Source: Nautilus pompilius
Taxonomy: Eukaryota; Mollusca; Cephalopoda; Nautilida; Nautilidae
Length of the DNA: 64,000 nucleotides
Reading direction: 5' to 3'
Assembly (NCBI GenBank): GCA_018389105.1
Contig: JACATO010000052.1
Span: 124,001-188,000, forward strand
Position numbers and translations under genes: made by a program. The notes below the pieces were generated by a model that was not told where the DNA came from, did no database searches, and saw only the letters and a program-made list of their open reading frames with translations. This document shows positions 56,001-61,036 of the stretch, piece after piece; the stretch's first letter is position 1; every line of letters begins with the position of its first letter.

Positions 56001-59000
56001 GTGAGAAGAATTTTAAAAAATACATTTTTTGTAGATGTGAACCTCTTATTCATTTCTCTTTGGAAAGAAAACTGAACCTGATGTTTTCGCAGAGGCACAT
56101 ATCAGCAAATGAGCTATGCTAACATCCTACTGTAAATTAGGGTTAAGTGTCTGAATATCTGCAAGATGTGGAAACTCTGTAAGATGTACTGTGTTCTATA
56201 TCTGTCTACTGCTCTGTATAATTACCTGCCTTCACATCTCGCTTGCTCTCATAGCCAATTGATGTGTAAAACTAATTGTATTAGTCAGTCAAAGATTTTT
56301 GTTTACTATTACCTTTTGAATACACTAAATTTGTAAAAAAAAAAATAGTACATTTTTCATCCAGCCAAAAAGATTTCATTTTTTTTTTTAAAAGAATTTA
56401 AATAAGTCTATAAAAGTAATAAACAAGAAGAACAGTAAAGTTAATTTGTAATGTCTAATGCATTCACTGCTATTGGGTGGCTTGTTGGCCCTGTTTTGCC
56501 TGTTTCTTGTGTGTATCATCATCTTCAGCATTAATACTCCATTCAAACCAAATCTCACTGGATCCATTACAAAAACAGCAACCCTGCTGCTGAGCAAAAT
56601 AAAGTTTCCTGCTTGTGTGTCACACATTTTGTGCCAGAAGTTGGTCTTCATCCAGCCTCTCTCAAATACCAATGCATTGAATATCTTAAGAAATGCCATG
56701 AACCTTTAACTCTGAATTTAGTTAACATTTTAATAAATGAATTGTACTCTATCTGCAATAGAGCTCTTCCGAAATCTCCAGTTGTGTGATGTTCACTTTC
56801 AGAGTGACTGCACTGGCAATCCACCACGGATCAGACAACCAGGTCAGTTTGCTCACTAACACCCACACCTAACTGTTTGTGATCTCCTTTAGTGCAGTGG
56901 TTTTCTAATGAATAATGTTTGTCTAGCTTTTATGGACTTTTTAGTGTAGAATCTCATAAAATCTGTCTTTTCTAAATCTAAATCTACTTTAATGTTTTTA
57001 TGTAGATATATCATTTTAACATGACTTCAGCGGGTTGGCACAGTCACTCAAATCGCGTGCACAAATTTTGCCTGGCTAATCTGTTTACACCTTGTTTTTC
57101 AAGGAATATGACAAAGATGCTAATTTCTACTTCCCTAACGTTGAAAGTTTATAAATGTTTTCGTGATTATAATTGATTAGTTTTGAAGTATTTAACAATA
57201 GACACTAACCTAACTTATTTAATATGCAGCTTTTTTTATTATAGCTGAGGTCTCCAGAGTTGCTGTATGATGTCGAGTGAGACTAATTGAACATCTAAAG
57301 GAGAACTATTGAGTCCTTTATGATGATAGAGTTTATCTAAAAACAGAAACCAAAATTACAATTAATTTAGAATTACTGAGCCAATCTAGAGGCTGATGAC
57401 ATCTTGTTGTCAAGCAAGTTATTGATTACTTTTATTGTTTTTTTTATTTTTTAAATTTACAATGCAAACTTGTTGTTACTGAAAATAATGCTATTGCATT
57501 TTCTTGATGAACTCAGTTACTTTCATGTAGATATATTTTTTCATTCGCTCTGCTTTAGACACTTTTGCTGATGAAAAGTTGCTTTTTTCTGGTTAACATG
57601 AATTCTTAGTAATGAACTTGAATGTAAGTTAATTGGAAAATTTCAACCTTTTACAATAGTTGCTAAAATCTGGTTTAAATTATTTTTTTTGTTTGTTTGT
57701 TTGAAATGGTTTTTAATTACATAAAATTGCTGATAATCTAATCTCCATTGGTATCTCTCAACACTTTTTAAGATAGTTATACCTACCATTTATAAATAAT
57801 ACCTAATTGACATGCTCAGTACATTGTACTTTTTAGATTTCAATATGGTTTATTCTTTCCTCCAAGTATAATAACATCAATGAACACATTCTTTAAGCCA
57901 ATATTCTGCCTTTAATTTCAGATCCGCAAGTTGTTCACCACAGCTGTCCAAGTCCTTCCATTTGCAGTTACCTTGTGGAAAGATGTAAAACAAACTTTGT
58001 TTTTAATAATAGTATATTGCATAACATCTGGTGTCATTTTAGTATAGGTTTTATAAACATTTTAAATATAACCAATAGTTCTTTATATAGGGATAAATTG
58101 GTAAATGAAAGGATAAATTTAAACAAATCCATCTGATTTTACTTAGCATTTAGTCATTTATCTTTCTGTTTGTTTTGCTGTGTTTCCCAGCCTTGGTTGT
58201 AGGTCGATTTTTTTTGTATAACACATTTATACTAAAGGTTAAAAAAGATAGGATTGGCTGTACTGGTAATTTACTAAATATATCATAAGGTAAGTTGAAA
58301 AACTAATTGTTTTATTTGCTTATGTACAAAACCAACATAACCAATGTCAGCTTGATGCTTCCATCTTCAAATATATGGCCCTGCTGTCTTGAAAAAAATT
58401 GGTAAAATAATGATCAAAGCATTGCCAGGAGATCATGTGGTAGTTTTAAATAATGGATCCACAGACGACAGTTTCCTGCTTAGAGGCAGTGATGCCATTC
58501 TCTTCTGTACTGATAGTAGAAGTGAAACTCTGCAAATGCACTGCTAAACTGCGAGTCACACTTCCTGCAGATGAATCTTCAGTGGACTCCAGCACACACA
58601 AACCTCCTTCAGAAAGAGACTGTAGAAGCCAAAACAGCAAAATACATAAACGTTTTCATTTCCAAAGAGGACATGGTTGTCTAATGTCAAGATGGCTTGG
58701 GAGTAAAAACTAATTAATCCTGTGGTGTCCGTGGTTTTCTCTTCACCCTGAATCATTTATTTCTTTGTGGCAAACATCCAGAGCCAAAAGTTCCTGGTAG
58801 CCTATGCTCTTAAGGACCTTTTGACTCTTGTTCTAAAAACTATGGCTCCTTGAGTGACAAGATTTGTTTATATTTCTATATTTAAATTTACCTATTTTTT
58901 TTCATGTATGTATTTCTGAAATGTATTACATACAAAATCTGTAATTTAATTATTGAAAATGTTATTTAGGAAAAGGCCTGCCTCTCCTTTTAATTTCCAC

Positions 59001-60098
59001 ACACCTGTAAACATTAGCAATTATTTAACACCTTTTCTTTTTTTTTTGAGTGCTTAACTAGGAATTAAATTCAAAACTCTAAATATTAAGAGAAAACATT
59101 ATTATTGTGGATGTGACTGACTGATTGCTTGTTCTACTAGTCTTTGTTAATAAGAAAACAATAGGAATTCTTATAGTTGATTTGGATAACTTTTTATAGT
59201 TAAGTTCTGATGTTTTCTTCATTAAGCAAATAAAATATAGTAACTTTTAACAATATAAACAGTTCTATCAGATCTCATATATAGGTTAGCATTTGTCATT
59301 TCTTAATGTACTCTACATTTGTATGGTATATTCTTGATGAGGTTACATTTCACATAATAGTACCAGCATTTGGTTTTTCATTTCTAGCACCCTGTTGGTT
59401 TTATTACCAGCTAAAATAAATTTTCACATCTCACTGTTGAGTTCCAGCTTCTGTTTGGCAGATCAATCAAGTAACTCATTTAACTGAACCATCTGTTATT
59501 AACTATTGTATGTTAGTCAGTCATTTTTTTCACAAATAGAAGTCTACTTTACCTATTTAATGTTTTAAGTTTTTCACCATTCTGGCAGACTAAACAGCTT
59601 AAATGTTTTTTACCTTATCTCAACTGTAGCTGTCAAAGTATTCAATTACCTGACTTTGATTAACACACTTGATGTCATTGTTCAACCATTGTTAATTAGA
59701 TAGGACAGTTGGACATTTAATTCTGTTCCGAGATTTGTTACTTTTGGATTTTGTATATAGAACTAAACTAAACTTCTTTTTTTTTTAATTTAGACAGAAT
59801 GATGACAAATTGTATCATTTACTATTGTTATAGTCTTGGTGATTTCAAGAAAATTGTTGAAATAATAAGTTTACAACAGCTATTTCACCTTGCTGTTTGG
59901 GTGCATGTATGTAAATTAATATTATTGCTATGTCATATGTACTCAGTAACAGGAGTTCCTTTTTTGTTGTTTTATGTTTTGCAGTTCCTGTTATTTGAAG
60001 TAACCAGAAGCAACCTAGACAACTGTGAGCAATTGATTAGACGCTGTAAAGAACTAGGGCTGAACATCTCTGGTTTCATCCACACCATCTCCAAGTAA
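4390..60098 (+). CDS. ZFC3H1: ZFC3H1-like zinc finger C3H1 protein, PAXT complex scaffold (34 joined coding exons)
   Basis: Known role of the family: a nuclear scaffold that joins the MTR4 helicase and the exosome to polyadenylated nuclear RNAs for decay or retention. The joined exons give about 1925 codons, against about 1990 residues in human. Order seen: acidic N-terminal EEGEISDD; His/Gln and Pro tracts; charged coiled coil (about 300-435); NYEQVAMEID (about 465); Pro-rich then acidic block (501-628); coiled coil (about 715-930); RRRSLIEINSSTKPN (about 990); SYRFSPFYRTKE just before a zinc finger with Cys1130, Cys1138, Cys1143, His1147 (C-x7-C-x4-C-x3-H); HAT/TPR-like helices from about 1290 to the end. 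Introns are GT-AG except one GC-AG. Frame needs one base skipped in exon 1 and one in exon 16. Residue numbers may shift by up to about 20 because the end of exon 1 is uncertain. Confidence 0.93.
5754..5795. repeat. ATT trinucleotide microsatellite (intron 1)
   Basis: About 13 ATT units at the downstream edge of the CpG-rich region. Confidence 0.9.
6225..6325 (+). repeat. About 100-bp dispersed repeat, copy 1 (intron 1)
   Basis: Shares the order AAATTAATAA, TTGTTATATTATTAAAAATG, ATTATCTTC-like, then CTCTGGTAAGTAATAT-like with the segment at 7862-7960 on the other side of exon 2, with small indels. Probably an old repeat family or local duplication. Confidence 0.6.
7296..7648 (+). CDS. ZFC3H1: ZFC3H1 exon 2
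   Basis: Acceptor AGTAACAG, donor CAA|GTAAAT, phase 1 in and 0 out. Encodes a basic start (ERRRQKNQRPQ), then SFHDLLKKYRHIQEQL, which matches the position of the human EDLLLKYKQIQ helix, and a Ser/Thr-rich tail. The polypyrimidine tract before the acceptor is weak, so the start could differ by a few codons. Confidence 0.82.
7862..7960 (+). repeat. About 100-bp dispersed repeat, copy 2 (intron 2)
   Basis: Partner of 6225-6325 in the same orientation. Similarity fades on both sides, so limits are approximate. Confidence 0.6.
8189..8342 (+). CDS. ZFC3H1: ZFC3H1 exon 3
   Basis: Acceptor TTATAG, donor CAG|GTAAGA. Encodes NEEDEDLELMELRRIALESA, corresponding to the human EDEEELSELQLRLLALQSA helix, followed by a Lys/Ser-rich linker. 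Confidence 0.9.
8343..10022 (+). other. ZFC3H1 intron 3
   Basis: About 1.7 kb of AT-rich intron. I see no transposon ends, RNA gene or coding similarity in it. Confidence 0.5.
10023..10288 (+). CDS. ZFC3H1: ZFC3H1 exon 4, charged coiled coil
   Basis: Acceptor TTTTATTAG, donor AGG|GTGAGT. The middle (ERKNQEEIETQRREIQKIL, then DDPQEQADRFLRFLKD) matches the human Glu/Arg-rich helix ending in NQEEQYNRFMKLV. Confidence 0.92.
11253..12830 (-). mobile_element. Pogo/Tigger-type (Tc1/mariner superfamily) DNA transposon remnant A, intron 4
   Basis: The left end, CAGTTGAACCTCACTGTAGC, is of the kind that caps Tigger elements. On the minus strand, decayed transposase pieces appear in the right order for a DDE_1 (pogo) transposase: a block ending KANPRCF (12150-12360, cf. 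the family GKSKNPRCF), LPVTY-like (about 12120), then ESIDDENLLQV-like and a C-terminal block (about 11830-11950). Stops and frameshifts are frequent. The right end near 12830 is approximate. Confidence 0.75.
13321..13441 (+). CDS. ZFC3H1: ZFC3H1 exon 5
   Basis: Acceptor TTTCATAG, donor CAG|GTGAGT. Encodes DNYEQVAMEIDSAGSSS, a close match to the human DNYEEVAMDTDSETSS segment and one of the clearest family markers in the N-terminal half. Confidence 0.93.
13914..13987 (+). CDS. ZFC3H1: ZFC3H1 exon 6
   Basis: A 74-base exon between acceptor TTCATAG and donor ATG|GTATGT, phase 1 in and 0 out. It codes a short acidic and Thr/Ser-rich linker with no motif of its own. It is supported by phase agreement with exons 5 and 7. 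Confidence 0.82.
13988..15206 (+). other. ZFC3H1 intron 6
   Basis: About 1.2 kb, very AT-rich with repeated A runs. Nothing coding or transposon-like was recognised. Confidence 0.5.
15207..15590 (+). CDS. ZFC3H1: ZFC3H1 exon 7, proline-rich and acidic block
   Basis: Acceptor AATGTAG, donor GAA|GTAAGT, exactly 128 codons. It carries runs of up to ten prolines, then PPEPPDVDDEEEEKLLRAQL. The human protein has the same order: proline runs, an acidic stretch, then LLREELLKSLA. This links it firmly to the family despite low complexity. Confidence 0.94.
15901..16008 (+). CDS. ZFC3H1: ZFC3H1 exon 8
   Basis: Acceptor TTTTTTAAG, donor AAG|GTAAGA, 36 codons in phase 0. Serine-rich (SSRETSPSSSRSQSP) with SP dipeptides that may be phosphorylated, then a basic tail leading into the conserved LPKH of exon 9. 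Confidence 0.88.
17380..17529 (+). CDS. ZFC3H1: ZFC3H1 exon 9
   Basis: Acceptor TTGTTTAG, donor GAG|GTAATT, 50 codons. LPKHAPVVINLGEDSSDSGAE matches human LPKHKSVVVTLNDSDDSESD; LDQFIKEARKEAE matches LESMIKEARRTAE. Confidence 0.94.
17706..17755 (+). repeat. Tandem duplication, 25-bp unit, two copies (intron 9)
   Basis: Two adjacent copies of AAAACATGCTRAGATATGTA-containing units differ at one position. Confidence 0.75.
17940..18400 (-). mobile_element. piggyBac-like transposase fragment, copy 3, intron 9
   Basis: Read on the minus strand with frame changes, it gives AMGFHSIPSINNF, then HQLFKIRPLLDV, resembling the piggyBac family pieces IMGIHRLPSIRDYW and DRLYKIRPLLD in the right order. Frames are broken and no terminal repeats were found, so limits are approximate. 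The block is less AT-rich than the flanking intron. Confidence 0.55.
18664..18818 (+). CDS. ZFC3H1: ZFC3H1 exon 10, coiled-coil start
   Basis: Acceptor TTTCTGCAG, donor AAG|GTAACG, two bases carried out. Encodes a Lys/Glu-rich segment ending in QQLRIMEEKYVNQR, at the place where human ZFC3H1 has EYRLLKEEIANREKQR. Confidence 0.9.
19216..20073. mobile_element. hAT-type MITE with perfect terminal repeats and 8-bp target duplication, intron 10
   Basis: The element spans 19224-20065 (842 bp). Its ends are an exact 15-bp inverted repeat, CAGTGGTTCCCAACC, flanked on both sides by the same 8 bases ATTTATTA (19216-19223 and 20066-20073). CAGTGGTTC ends with 8-bp duplications define hAT elements. There is no transposase similarity inside, so it is non-autonomous. 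The interior around 19540-19960 is much richer in G+C than the host intron. Confidence 0.93.
20074..21299 (+). other. ZFC3H1 intron 10, distal part
   Basis: AT-rich intron sequence after the hAT element. Small open frames at 20526-21125 on both strands show no family similarity. Confidence 0.45.
21300..21474 (+). CDS. ZFC3H1: ZFC3H1 exon 11, coiled coil
   Basis: A strong pyrimidine tract and CAG acceptor, donor CAG|GTAACT. A long predicted helix (SLKSAEQKLATLHTQLRPAE, then VMANKQQVEKAKTQ) in register with the human coiled coil around ATEKILNVNRMFLKKLQEQ. Confidence 0.92.
22050..22220 (+). CDS. ZFC3H1: ZFC3H1 exon 12, coiled coil
   Basis: Acceptor TTCCCTAG, donor GAT|GTAAGT, 57 codons in phase 0. 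IRVVKTRLVKKEQNVEAFEK continues the helix; the second half (YKPKLLLSDRAGNMKML) is a more hydrophobic linker. Confidence 0.9.
22927..23333. mobile_element. Small pogo/Tc1-mariner-like MITE with TA-flanked imperfect inverted ends, intron 12
   Basis: The left end TACAGAGAAACTTACTTACC and the reverse complement of the right end TACAGTAAAATCTCATTTCT align imperfectly and both begin at a TA, the usual target of this superfamily. About 407 bp with no transposase similarity. A CATG repeat near 23008 lies inside. Confidence 0.5.
23410..23877 (+). CDS. ZFC3H1: ZFC3H1 exon 13, longest internal exon
   Basis: Acceptor TTTGCAG, donor CAG|GTATTA, 156 codons. LRLERLQKEYAEKLRVLQEA matches the human RLQKLEYEYALKIQKLKEA helix; NRRRSLIEINSSTKPNIQ matches RERRRSFLESNYFTKPNLK. 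The rest is Gln/Ser-rich. Confidence 0.95.
24366..24455 (+). CDS. ZFC3H1: ZFC3H1 exon 14
   Basis: Acceptor ATTTTAG, donor AAG|GTAAGT, 30 codons. It encodes a short linker (EEKVKKVLKTSLD, then YSILSPLPDK) with no motif; position and phase support it. Confidence 0.88.
25118..25218 (+). CDS. ZFC3H1: ZFC3H1 exon 15
   Basis: Acceptor ATTTTTAG, donor CAG|GTAATT, two bases carried out. FVPLKPYTSPLLHFRSYR matches human CPFRPYHSPLLVFKSYR just before the zinc finger. Confidence 0.95.
25753..26651 (-). mobile_element. Pogo/Tigger-type transposon remnant B (internally deleted), intron 15
   Basis: The ends carry the CCGTATTTTTC and TATAAGT motifs typical of a pogo group. On the minus strand, 26060-26370 encodes a decayed N-terminal DNA-binding region: AAEQQYGVSEKCVRN, then QQVAKELGIPNFKG, as in CENP-B/pogo helix-turn-helix domains. 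The catalytic DDE region is missing, so this copy is a deletion derivative. It belongs to the same family as element C at 42090-44340. Confidence 0.75.
26652..28897 (+). other. ZFC3H1 intron 15, distal part
   Basis: AT-rich, with a 24-base poly(A) run at about 27277. No transposon termini or coding similarity were recognised. Confidence 0.45.
28898..28937 (+). repeat. Nearly pure 40-base T tract at the exon 16 acceptor
   Basis: T run interrupted by one G, directly before ACAG. It acts as the polypyrimidine tract of the zinc-finger exon and is far longer than at other introns here. Confidence 0.85.
28942..29074 (+). CDS. ZFC3H1: ZFC3H1 exon 16, C3H zinc finger exon with a +1 frame break
   Basis: Acceptor TTTTACAG after a very long T tract, donor ATG|GTAAAT. 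It begins FSPFYRTKE in the frame set by exon 15, as in human RFSPYYRTKE. NIALSSVSFS and the finger FCRFDLQGTCNDELCKW lie in the next frame. The length of 133 is one base too long for its phases (1 in, 2 out). The spare base lies in the five-A run at 28968-28972. Read unshifted, a TAA comes before the finger. Confidence 0.93.
29075..30136 (+). other. ZFC3H1 intron 16
   Basis: About 1.1 kb of AT-rich intron splitting the zinc-finger coding sequence between its Trp codon bases. Nothing else was recognised. Confidence 0.5.
30137..30258 (+). CDS. ZFC3H1: ZFC3H1 exon 17, zinc finger histidine
   Basis: Acceptor TTCCAG, donor TTG|GTGAGT. The split Trp codon is followed by QH, supplying the fourth zinc ligand (His). 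YILTQKELLQDIVSYSPGL matches human YTLSRKQLFQDILSYNLSL. Confidence 0.94.
30398..30499 (+). CDS. ZFC3H1: ZFC3H1 exon 18
   Basis: Acceptor TTTTCCAG, donor ATG|GTAAGT. EQYVDNVLKQNQGRMTSDEL, then LLLVSRVNE, matches the human KYVEKLFGVNKDRMSMDQM and LLVSNINE. Confidence 0.94.
31130..31258 (+). CDS. ZFC3H1: ZFC3H1 exon 19
   Basis: Acceptor CTTGTAG, donor TAG|GTAAGT. SPFTTTFRPRSWKP matches the human TPPFTTYKDKRKWKPKFW; the remainder is a Ser/Asp-rich linker. Confidence 0.92.
31560..33160 (+). mobile_element. piggyBac-like transposon remnant, copy 1, intron 19
   Basis: On the + strand with several frameshifts and stops, 31740-32760 reads as an ordered piggyBac transposase: FFCELVPEVIFHYL with ETNCYA (family FF.DELL..I..ETNRYA), TWEELKTFLVVKIIM, VGPESVG-type spacer, MLNFS (cf. 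GYVLNF), and later VFNTAIANT. The start TGGTCCACAT and the 3' segment around GGATTACTGAACTGTGT are shared with copy 2, which sets the approximate limits. No intact frame remains. Confidence 0.75.
33340..34450. other. Unclassified sequence of intron 19, possible old repeat
   Basis: Less AT-rich than typical introns here. A 121-codon minus-strand frame (34048-34413) contains QQGVIGCPFCTYKTL but matches no family I know. It may be part of the same inserted element as copy 1 or a separate one. Confidence 0.3.
34663..34831 (+). CDS. ZFC3H1: ZFC3H1 exon 20, start of the HAT-repeat region
   Basis: Acceptor TCTTTACAG, donor AAG|GTTATT. DVRYFTSNIQDMESAVLESP, then LWLKLAYKKFN, matches human DVRYFTNETDDIANLEASVLENP and LWLKLAYKYLN, the first helical repeat. 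Confidence 0.95.
35200..36950. other. Unclassified degenerate block in intron 20
   Basis: Several stretches look like decayed coding sequence on the + strand (for example HFGIPIKQVLYVHPRDPDLY near 36230), broken by stops. I cannot assign a family; an old transposon or processed pseudogene is possible. Confidence 0.3.
37542..37731 (+). CDS. ZFC3H1: ZFC3H1 exon 21, HAT repeats
   Basis: Acceptor TTTTGCAG, donor CAG|GTATGT. LNHALNVLARGLEANKES, then LWLHYLQLYKR, matches the human LDSALNVLARALENNKDN and IWCHYLRLFSK, a typical HAT helix pair. Confidence 0.96.
37944..38123 (+). CDS. ZFC3H1: ZFC3H1 exon 22, HAT repeats
   Basis: Acceptor ATTTCAG, donor CAG|GTAAAT, 60 codons. LTEIVLYKVAFSVITGRYKT corresponds to human LLEALLFRVQLHIFTGRCQS. 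Confidence 0.94.
38930..39180 (+). other. Unclassified GC-richer block with short open frame, intron 22
   Basis: A 60-codon frame (38992-39174) with a hydrophobic middle has no splice partners in phase and no family similarity. It is likely part of an old repeat. Confidence 0.25.
39230..39240 (+). repeat. tRNA box A-like motif, possible SINE head
   Basis: TGGCACAGTGG fits the RNA polymerase III box A consensus, but no convincing box B follows at the usual distance. A related GGTTGGCACAGT lies at about 57033. Evidence for a SINE is weak. Confidence 0.2.
40972..41003. repeat. AT dinucleotide microsatellite (intron 22)
   Basis: Uninterrupted alternating A and T over about 32 bases. Confidence 0.9.
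41357..42089 (+). mobile_element. piggyBac-like transposon remnant, copy 2, 5' part, intron 22
   Basis: Starts with the same CTGGTCCACAT as copy 1 and follows it through the WIAHHLVGQTMMERHW-like region, a PVDFF-type motif, ETNCYIGQ-like (cf. ETNRYA) and NTWTD, with many stops. Similarity to copy 1 is lost near 41990. Element C interrupts it, and its 3' part reappears after 44340. Confidence 0.7.
42090..44340 (-). mobile_element. Pogo/Tigger-type transposon remnant C, nested in piggyBac copy 2
   Basis: The ends near 42110 and 44250-44340 match those of remnant B (TAAGTTG, GAGTATAA, AAAAATAYGGT). On the minus strand the transposase runs in order: N-terminal AFKLKVKFAEE, then KCFRDW (about 43850-43960), NMDKVLLTSQ, a DDE_1 block with QPLGISINSHFKAEPRK-like residues (about 43230-43290), and a C-terminal QWIKDAWNSAPQLVFVNGF (43040-43200). 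Frames are broken by stops and indels, so it is inactive. Confidence 0.8.
44006..44049. repeat. AT microsatellite inside transposon C
   Basis: Alternating AT run with one phase break over about 44 bases. Confidence 0.85.
44341..44480 (+). mobile_element. piggyBac-like copy 2, 3' part
   Basis: GGATTACTGAACTGTGT and the following TTTTAATCA-rich stretch match 33018-33130 at the 3' end of copy 1, showing that the pogo element split this copy. Confidence 0.65.
44998..45174 (+). CDS. ZFC3H1: ZFC3H1 exon 23, HAT repeats
   Basis: Acceptor TTTCTAG, donor AAG|GTTTGT, 59 codons. LDRCVLWLSLISMQAFHQLP, then LYDPENSIPDKIV, matches human SDRCLAWLAYIHLIEFNILP and FYDPSNDNPSRIV. It follows the longest intron (6.9 kb). 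Confidence 0.94.
45625..45797 (+). CDS. ZFC3H1: ZFC3H1 exon 24, HAT repeats
   Basis: Acceptor TTTTCAG, donor CAG|GTGAAT. LLRLFKEALKCCVTDQEEND, then LYHNMIDFL, corresponds to human LLAVFEDAVKACTDESL and LYTNMIAL. Confidence 0.93.
46520..46640 (+). CDS. ZFC3H1: ZFC3H1 exon 25, HAT repeats
   Basis: Acceptor TTCATAG, donor CAG|GTAAAC. SWEEALNLCREVLETKP, then AAELYIECGAPDIARQ, corresponds to the human YEAAMELCKSLLESCP helix pair. Confidence 0.93.
46925..47002 (+). CDS. ZFC3H1: ZFC3H1 exon 26, HAT repeats
   Basis: Acceptor GATTTCAG, donor TGG|GTAAGT, 26 codons. VFKDAFNSEFYSAKLYFRAA matches the human VWLTAFEKNPQNAEVFYHM helix turn. Confidence 0.92.
47003..48382 (+). other. ZFC3H1 intron 26
   Basis: About 1.4 kb of AT-rich intron with many A runs; no coding similarity or transposon ends were seen. 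Confidence 0.5.
48383..48483 (+). CDS. ZFC3H1: ZFC3H1 exon 27, followed by a GC-AG intron
   Basis: Acceptor GTTGTCAG. The donor is CAG|GCAAGT, the standard GC-type donor context. Phase (two bases out) fits exon 28. FDKALEYMEQSAIACFDLD, then DPNLLYR, aligns to the human segment ending NLDLFRYLL. Confidence 0.9.
48484..48828 (+). other. ZFC3H1 intron 27, GC-AG type
   Basis: Begins GCAAGT after CAG and ends CTCTCTAG. The only other way to join exons 27 and 28 would break the phase. GC-AG introns are a small minority in animal genes and need a near-perfect match to U1, which this donor has. Confidence 0.85.
48829..48945 (+). CDS. ZFC3H1: ZFC3H1 exon 28
   Basis: Acceptor CTCTCTAG, donor CAG|GTAAAA. 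Encodes SVLLDQTLPLGYKVPSFKSG and QQHVVYLWLNYR, matching the human LLNIPGPIDIPSRL and HQVPYLWLIYC. Confidence 0.92.
49700..50600. other. Unclassified degenerate repeat block, intron 28
   Basis: Less AT-rich than its surroundings, with an 89-codon frame (49722-49991) lacking family similarity and a KMNIWVCASAS stretch faintly like piggyBac KVWVLADS. The assignment is too weak to name. Confidence 0.25.
50980..51990 (+). mobile_element. 3' half of a CR1/Jockey-like LINE (non-LTR retrotransposon), decayed
   Basis: The + strand, with frameshifts, follows a LINE reverse transcriptase in order: YKPISLIPTV (about 51007), YVAYLDFSKYFDK (51165-51205, the motif A region holding the first catalytic Asp), SENDIGVIVNK-like (cf. 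EKDLGVIVDDNLK, about 51495), LREDL and TNTRAV (51740-51820), and NEWNTLPANIVSGDQF near the C-terminus (51890-51945). The YADD motif and an intact frame are lost. The same DNA strand is used as for the host gene. Confidence 0.8.
52579..52605. repeat. ATT trinucleotide microsatellite (intron 28)
   Basis: About nine uninterrupted ATT units. Confidence 0.9.
52819..52923 (+). CDS. ZFC3H1: ZFC3H1 exon 29, HAT repeats
   Basis: Acceptor GTATTAAG, donor TAG|GTATGT. AQAVESYETALSTFQSAEDV, then FKIWLR, matches human ETVEAYEAALGVAMRCDIV and QKIWMDY. Confidence 0.92.
53577..53837 (+). CDS. ZFC3H1: ZFC3H1 exon 30, HAT repeats
   Basis: Acceptor GTCTTTCAG, donor CAG|GTTCGT, 261 bases. LIMRCVTSMPSRLEIPYRSG, QYWNDFTHHNEIIEFYLACV and LSLMPNN match human LVNRCLVTVPARYPIPFSS, YWSNYEFHNRVIFFYLSCV and CSVMPAN. 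Confidence 0.96.
53838..54757 (+). other. ZFC3H1 intron 30
   Basis: About 0.9 kb of AT-rich intron; short frames near 54291-54712 on both strands are unsupported. Confidence 0.5.
54758..54859 (+). CDS. ZFC3H1: ZFC3H1 exon 31
   Basis: Acceptor TTCCTAG, donor GAA|GTATGT, two bases carried out. ACELALTHNDMWQGRIFCQT, then LANISFWKK, aligns with human ILKLQAKMFTY and LATWKIA. The frame stays open to 54929, but that extension has no family similarity. Confidence 0.88.
54860..56802 (+). other. ZFC3H1 intron 31
   Basis: About 1.9 kb. A 300-base stretch at 56390-56700 is open on both strands but shows no family similarity or splice support. The rest is AT-rich with nothing recognised. Confidence 0.5.
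56803..56842 (+). CDS. ZFC3H1: ZFC3H1 exon 32, micro-exon of 40 bases
   Basis: Acceptor CACTTTCAG, donor CAG|GTCAGT. It completes the Lys codon from exon 31 and reads VTALAIHHGSDNQ, filling exactly the gap where human has IAIAAEIVLKGQ. Without it exons 31 and 33 do not join in frame. Confidence 0.85.
57922..57984 (+). CDS. ZFC3H1: ZFC3H1 exon 33
   Basis: Acceptor AATTTCAG, donor GAT|GTAAAA, 21 codons. IRKLFTTAVQVLPFAVTLWK corresponds to human VHRLYQRALQKLPLCASLWK, the last HAT helix pair. Confidence 0.94.
57985..59984 (+). other. ZFC3H1 intron 33
   Basis: About 2 kb. Bases 58440-58760 are less AT-rich and open on both strands for 60-90 codons, without family similarity; an old repeat is possible. 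Nothing else was recognised. Confidence 0.45.
59985..60098 (+). CDS. ZFC3H1: ZFC3H1 exon 34 (last coding exon)
   Basis: Acceptor GTTTTGCAG; ends with TAA at 60096-60098. FLLFEVTRSNLDNCEQLIRR, then CKELGLNISGF, matches human QLLFEASEGGKTDNLRKLV and CQEIGVSLNEL. The C-terminal position agrees with human. Confidence 0.95.
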   Translation, partial: FLLFEVTRSNLDNCEQLIRRCKELGLNISGFIHTISK

Positions 60099-60902
60099 TA
60101 GCCTAGCATTGTGGAGTGTAACTTTCAAGAGCTGATTTCTTTACAACTACAAGATATTTATATTTGTGCACCTGTTATCTACCAACAGACAGACTGATGT
60201 CTAAGCCAGTGTGGTGCATACATTTCCTGAGCATTCCACCTGGTCACAGTCAGGTGACTGGGTCAACACAGTAAGTATACAGTCTTCTCTCAGAATTGAC
60301 GAGGAAACAAAATATGCATATATGTATATTATTTATTTATATATATATATATATTGCATGTGTGTGTGCGTGTGTATTACATAAGGCTGTGTGTAAAGTT
60401 CTCTAATTTATAACATATAGGGGAAAAATTCAGATTTTCTCCTGATCGTCTTTCATGTCTGGTGGGAAGACCTGGCCCTAGTGTATTACTCACCAGATTA
60501 TGTGTAGATTGTTTAACACCTAATTCCTTTTTTAGCCTATTTGAGATTTGCTTGCTTCAGCAAAGCAGATGGCATTCAGCAGGACTAATAGAAGTACAGG
60601 TGTGCTTAAGAAGAACATATTGGAAAAGCTGTAGGACTTCTGGATGTGCTTCTAATTGAGCAAGATGATCGAAAATCTGCTGCTCGGAATCTAGCAGTTT
60701 TCTGGGGACAATGAAAGAAACGGCTTCTTCAATACACCAATTTTTTAGTTTTTAGACTGACCAAGTACAACAGCTACTGATAATCACTTTGTAAACCATT
60801 TGTTCCTCAGATCACACACTTGGTGCATGCTGCTTTTTTTTTTCCTATAGAATTTCAATATATTTGACATTTGTACATACATATATATTAAACATTGGCT
60901 TT

Positions 60903-60908
60903 AATAAA
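60903..60908 (+). terminator. Candidate poly(A) signal AATAAA
   Basis: First canonical hexamer after the stop codon that lies in a T-rich context, about 800 bases into the 3' UTR. Confidence 0.45.
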
Positions 60909-61030
60909 TATTCTGTTTTATTTATATACATATATATATATATATATATAATATTAAATGTGATAAAAAGGATCAATACTAAAGTCTTTCCTAATTTTCT
61001 TGAAAAGTTGTTTTCTTTTTTCAAGATTTA

Positions 61031-61036
61031 AATAAA
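61031..61036 (+). terminator. Second candidate poly(A) signal AATAAA
   Basis: Second canonical hexamer 128 bases further on, preceded by T-rich sequence and followed by GT/T-rich sequence. It may give a slightly longer transcript. Confidence 0.4.
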
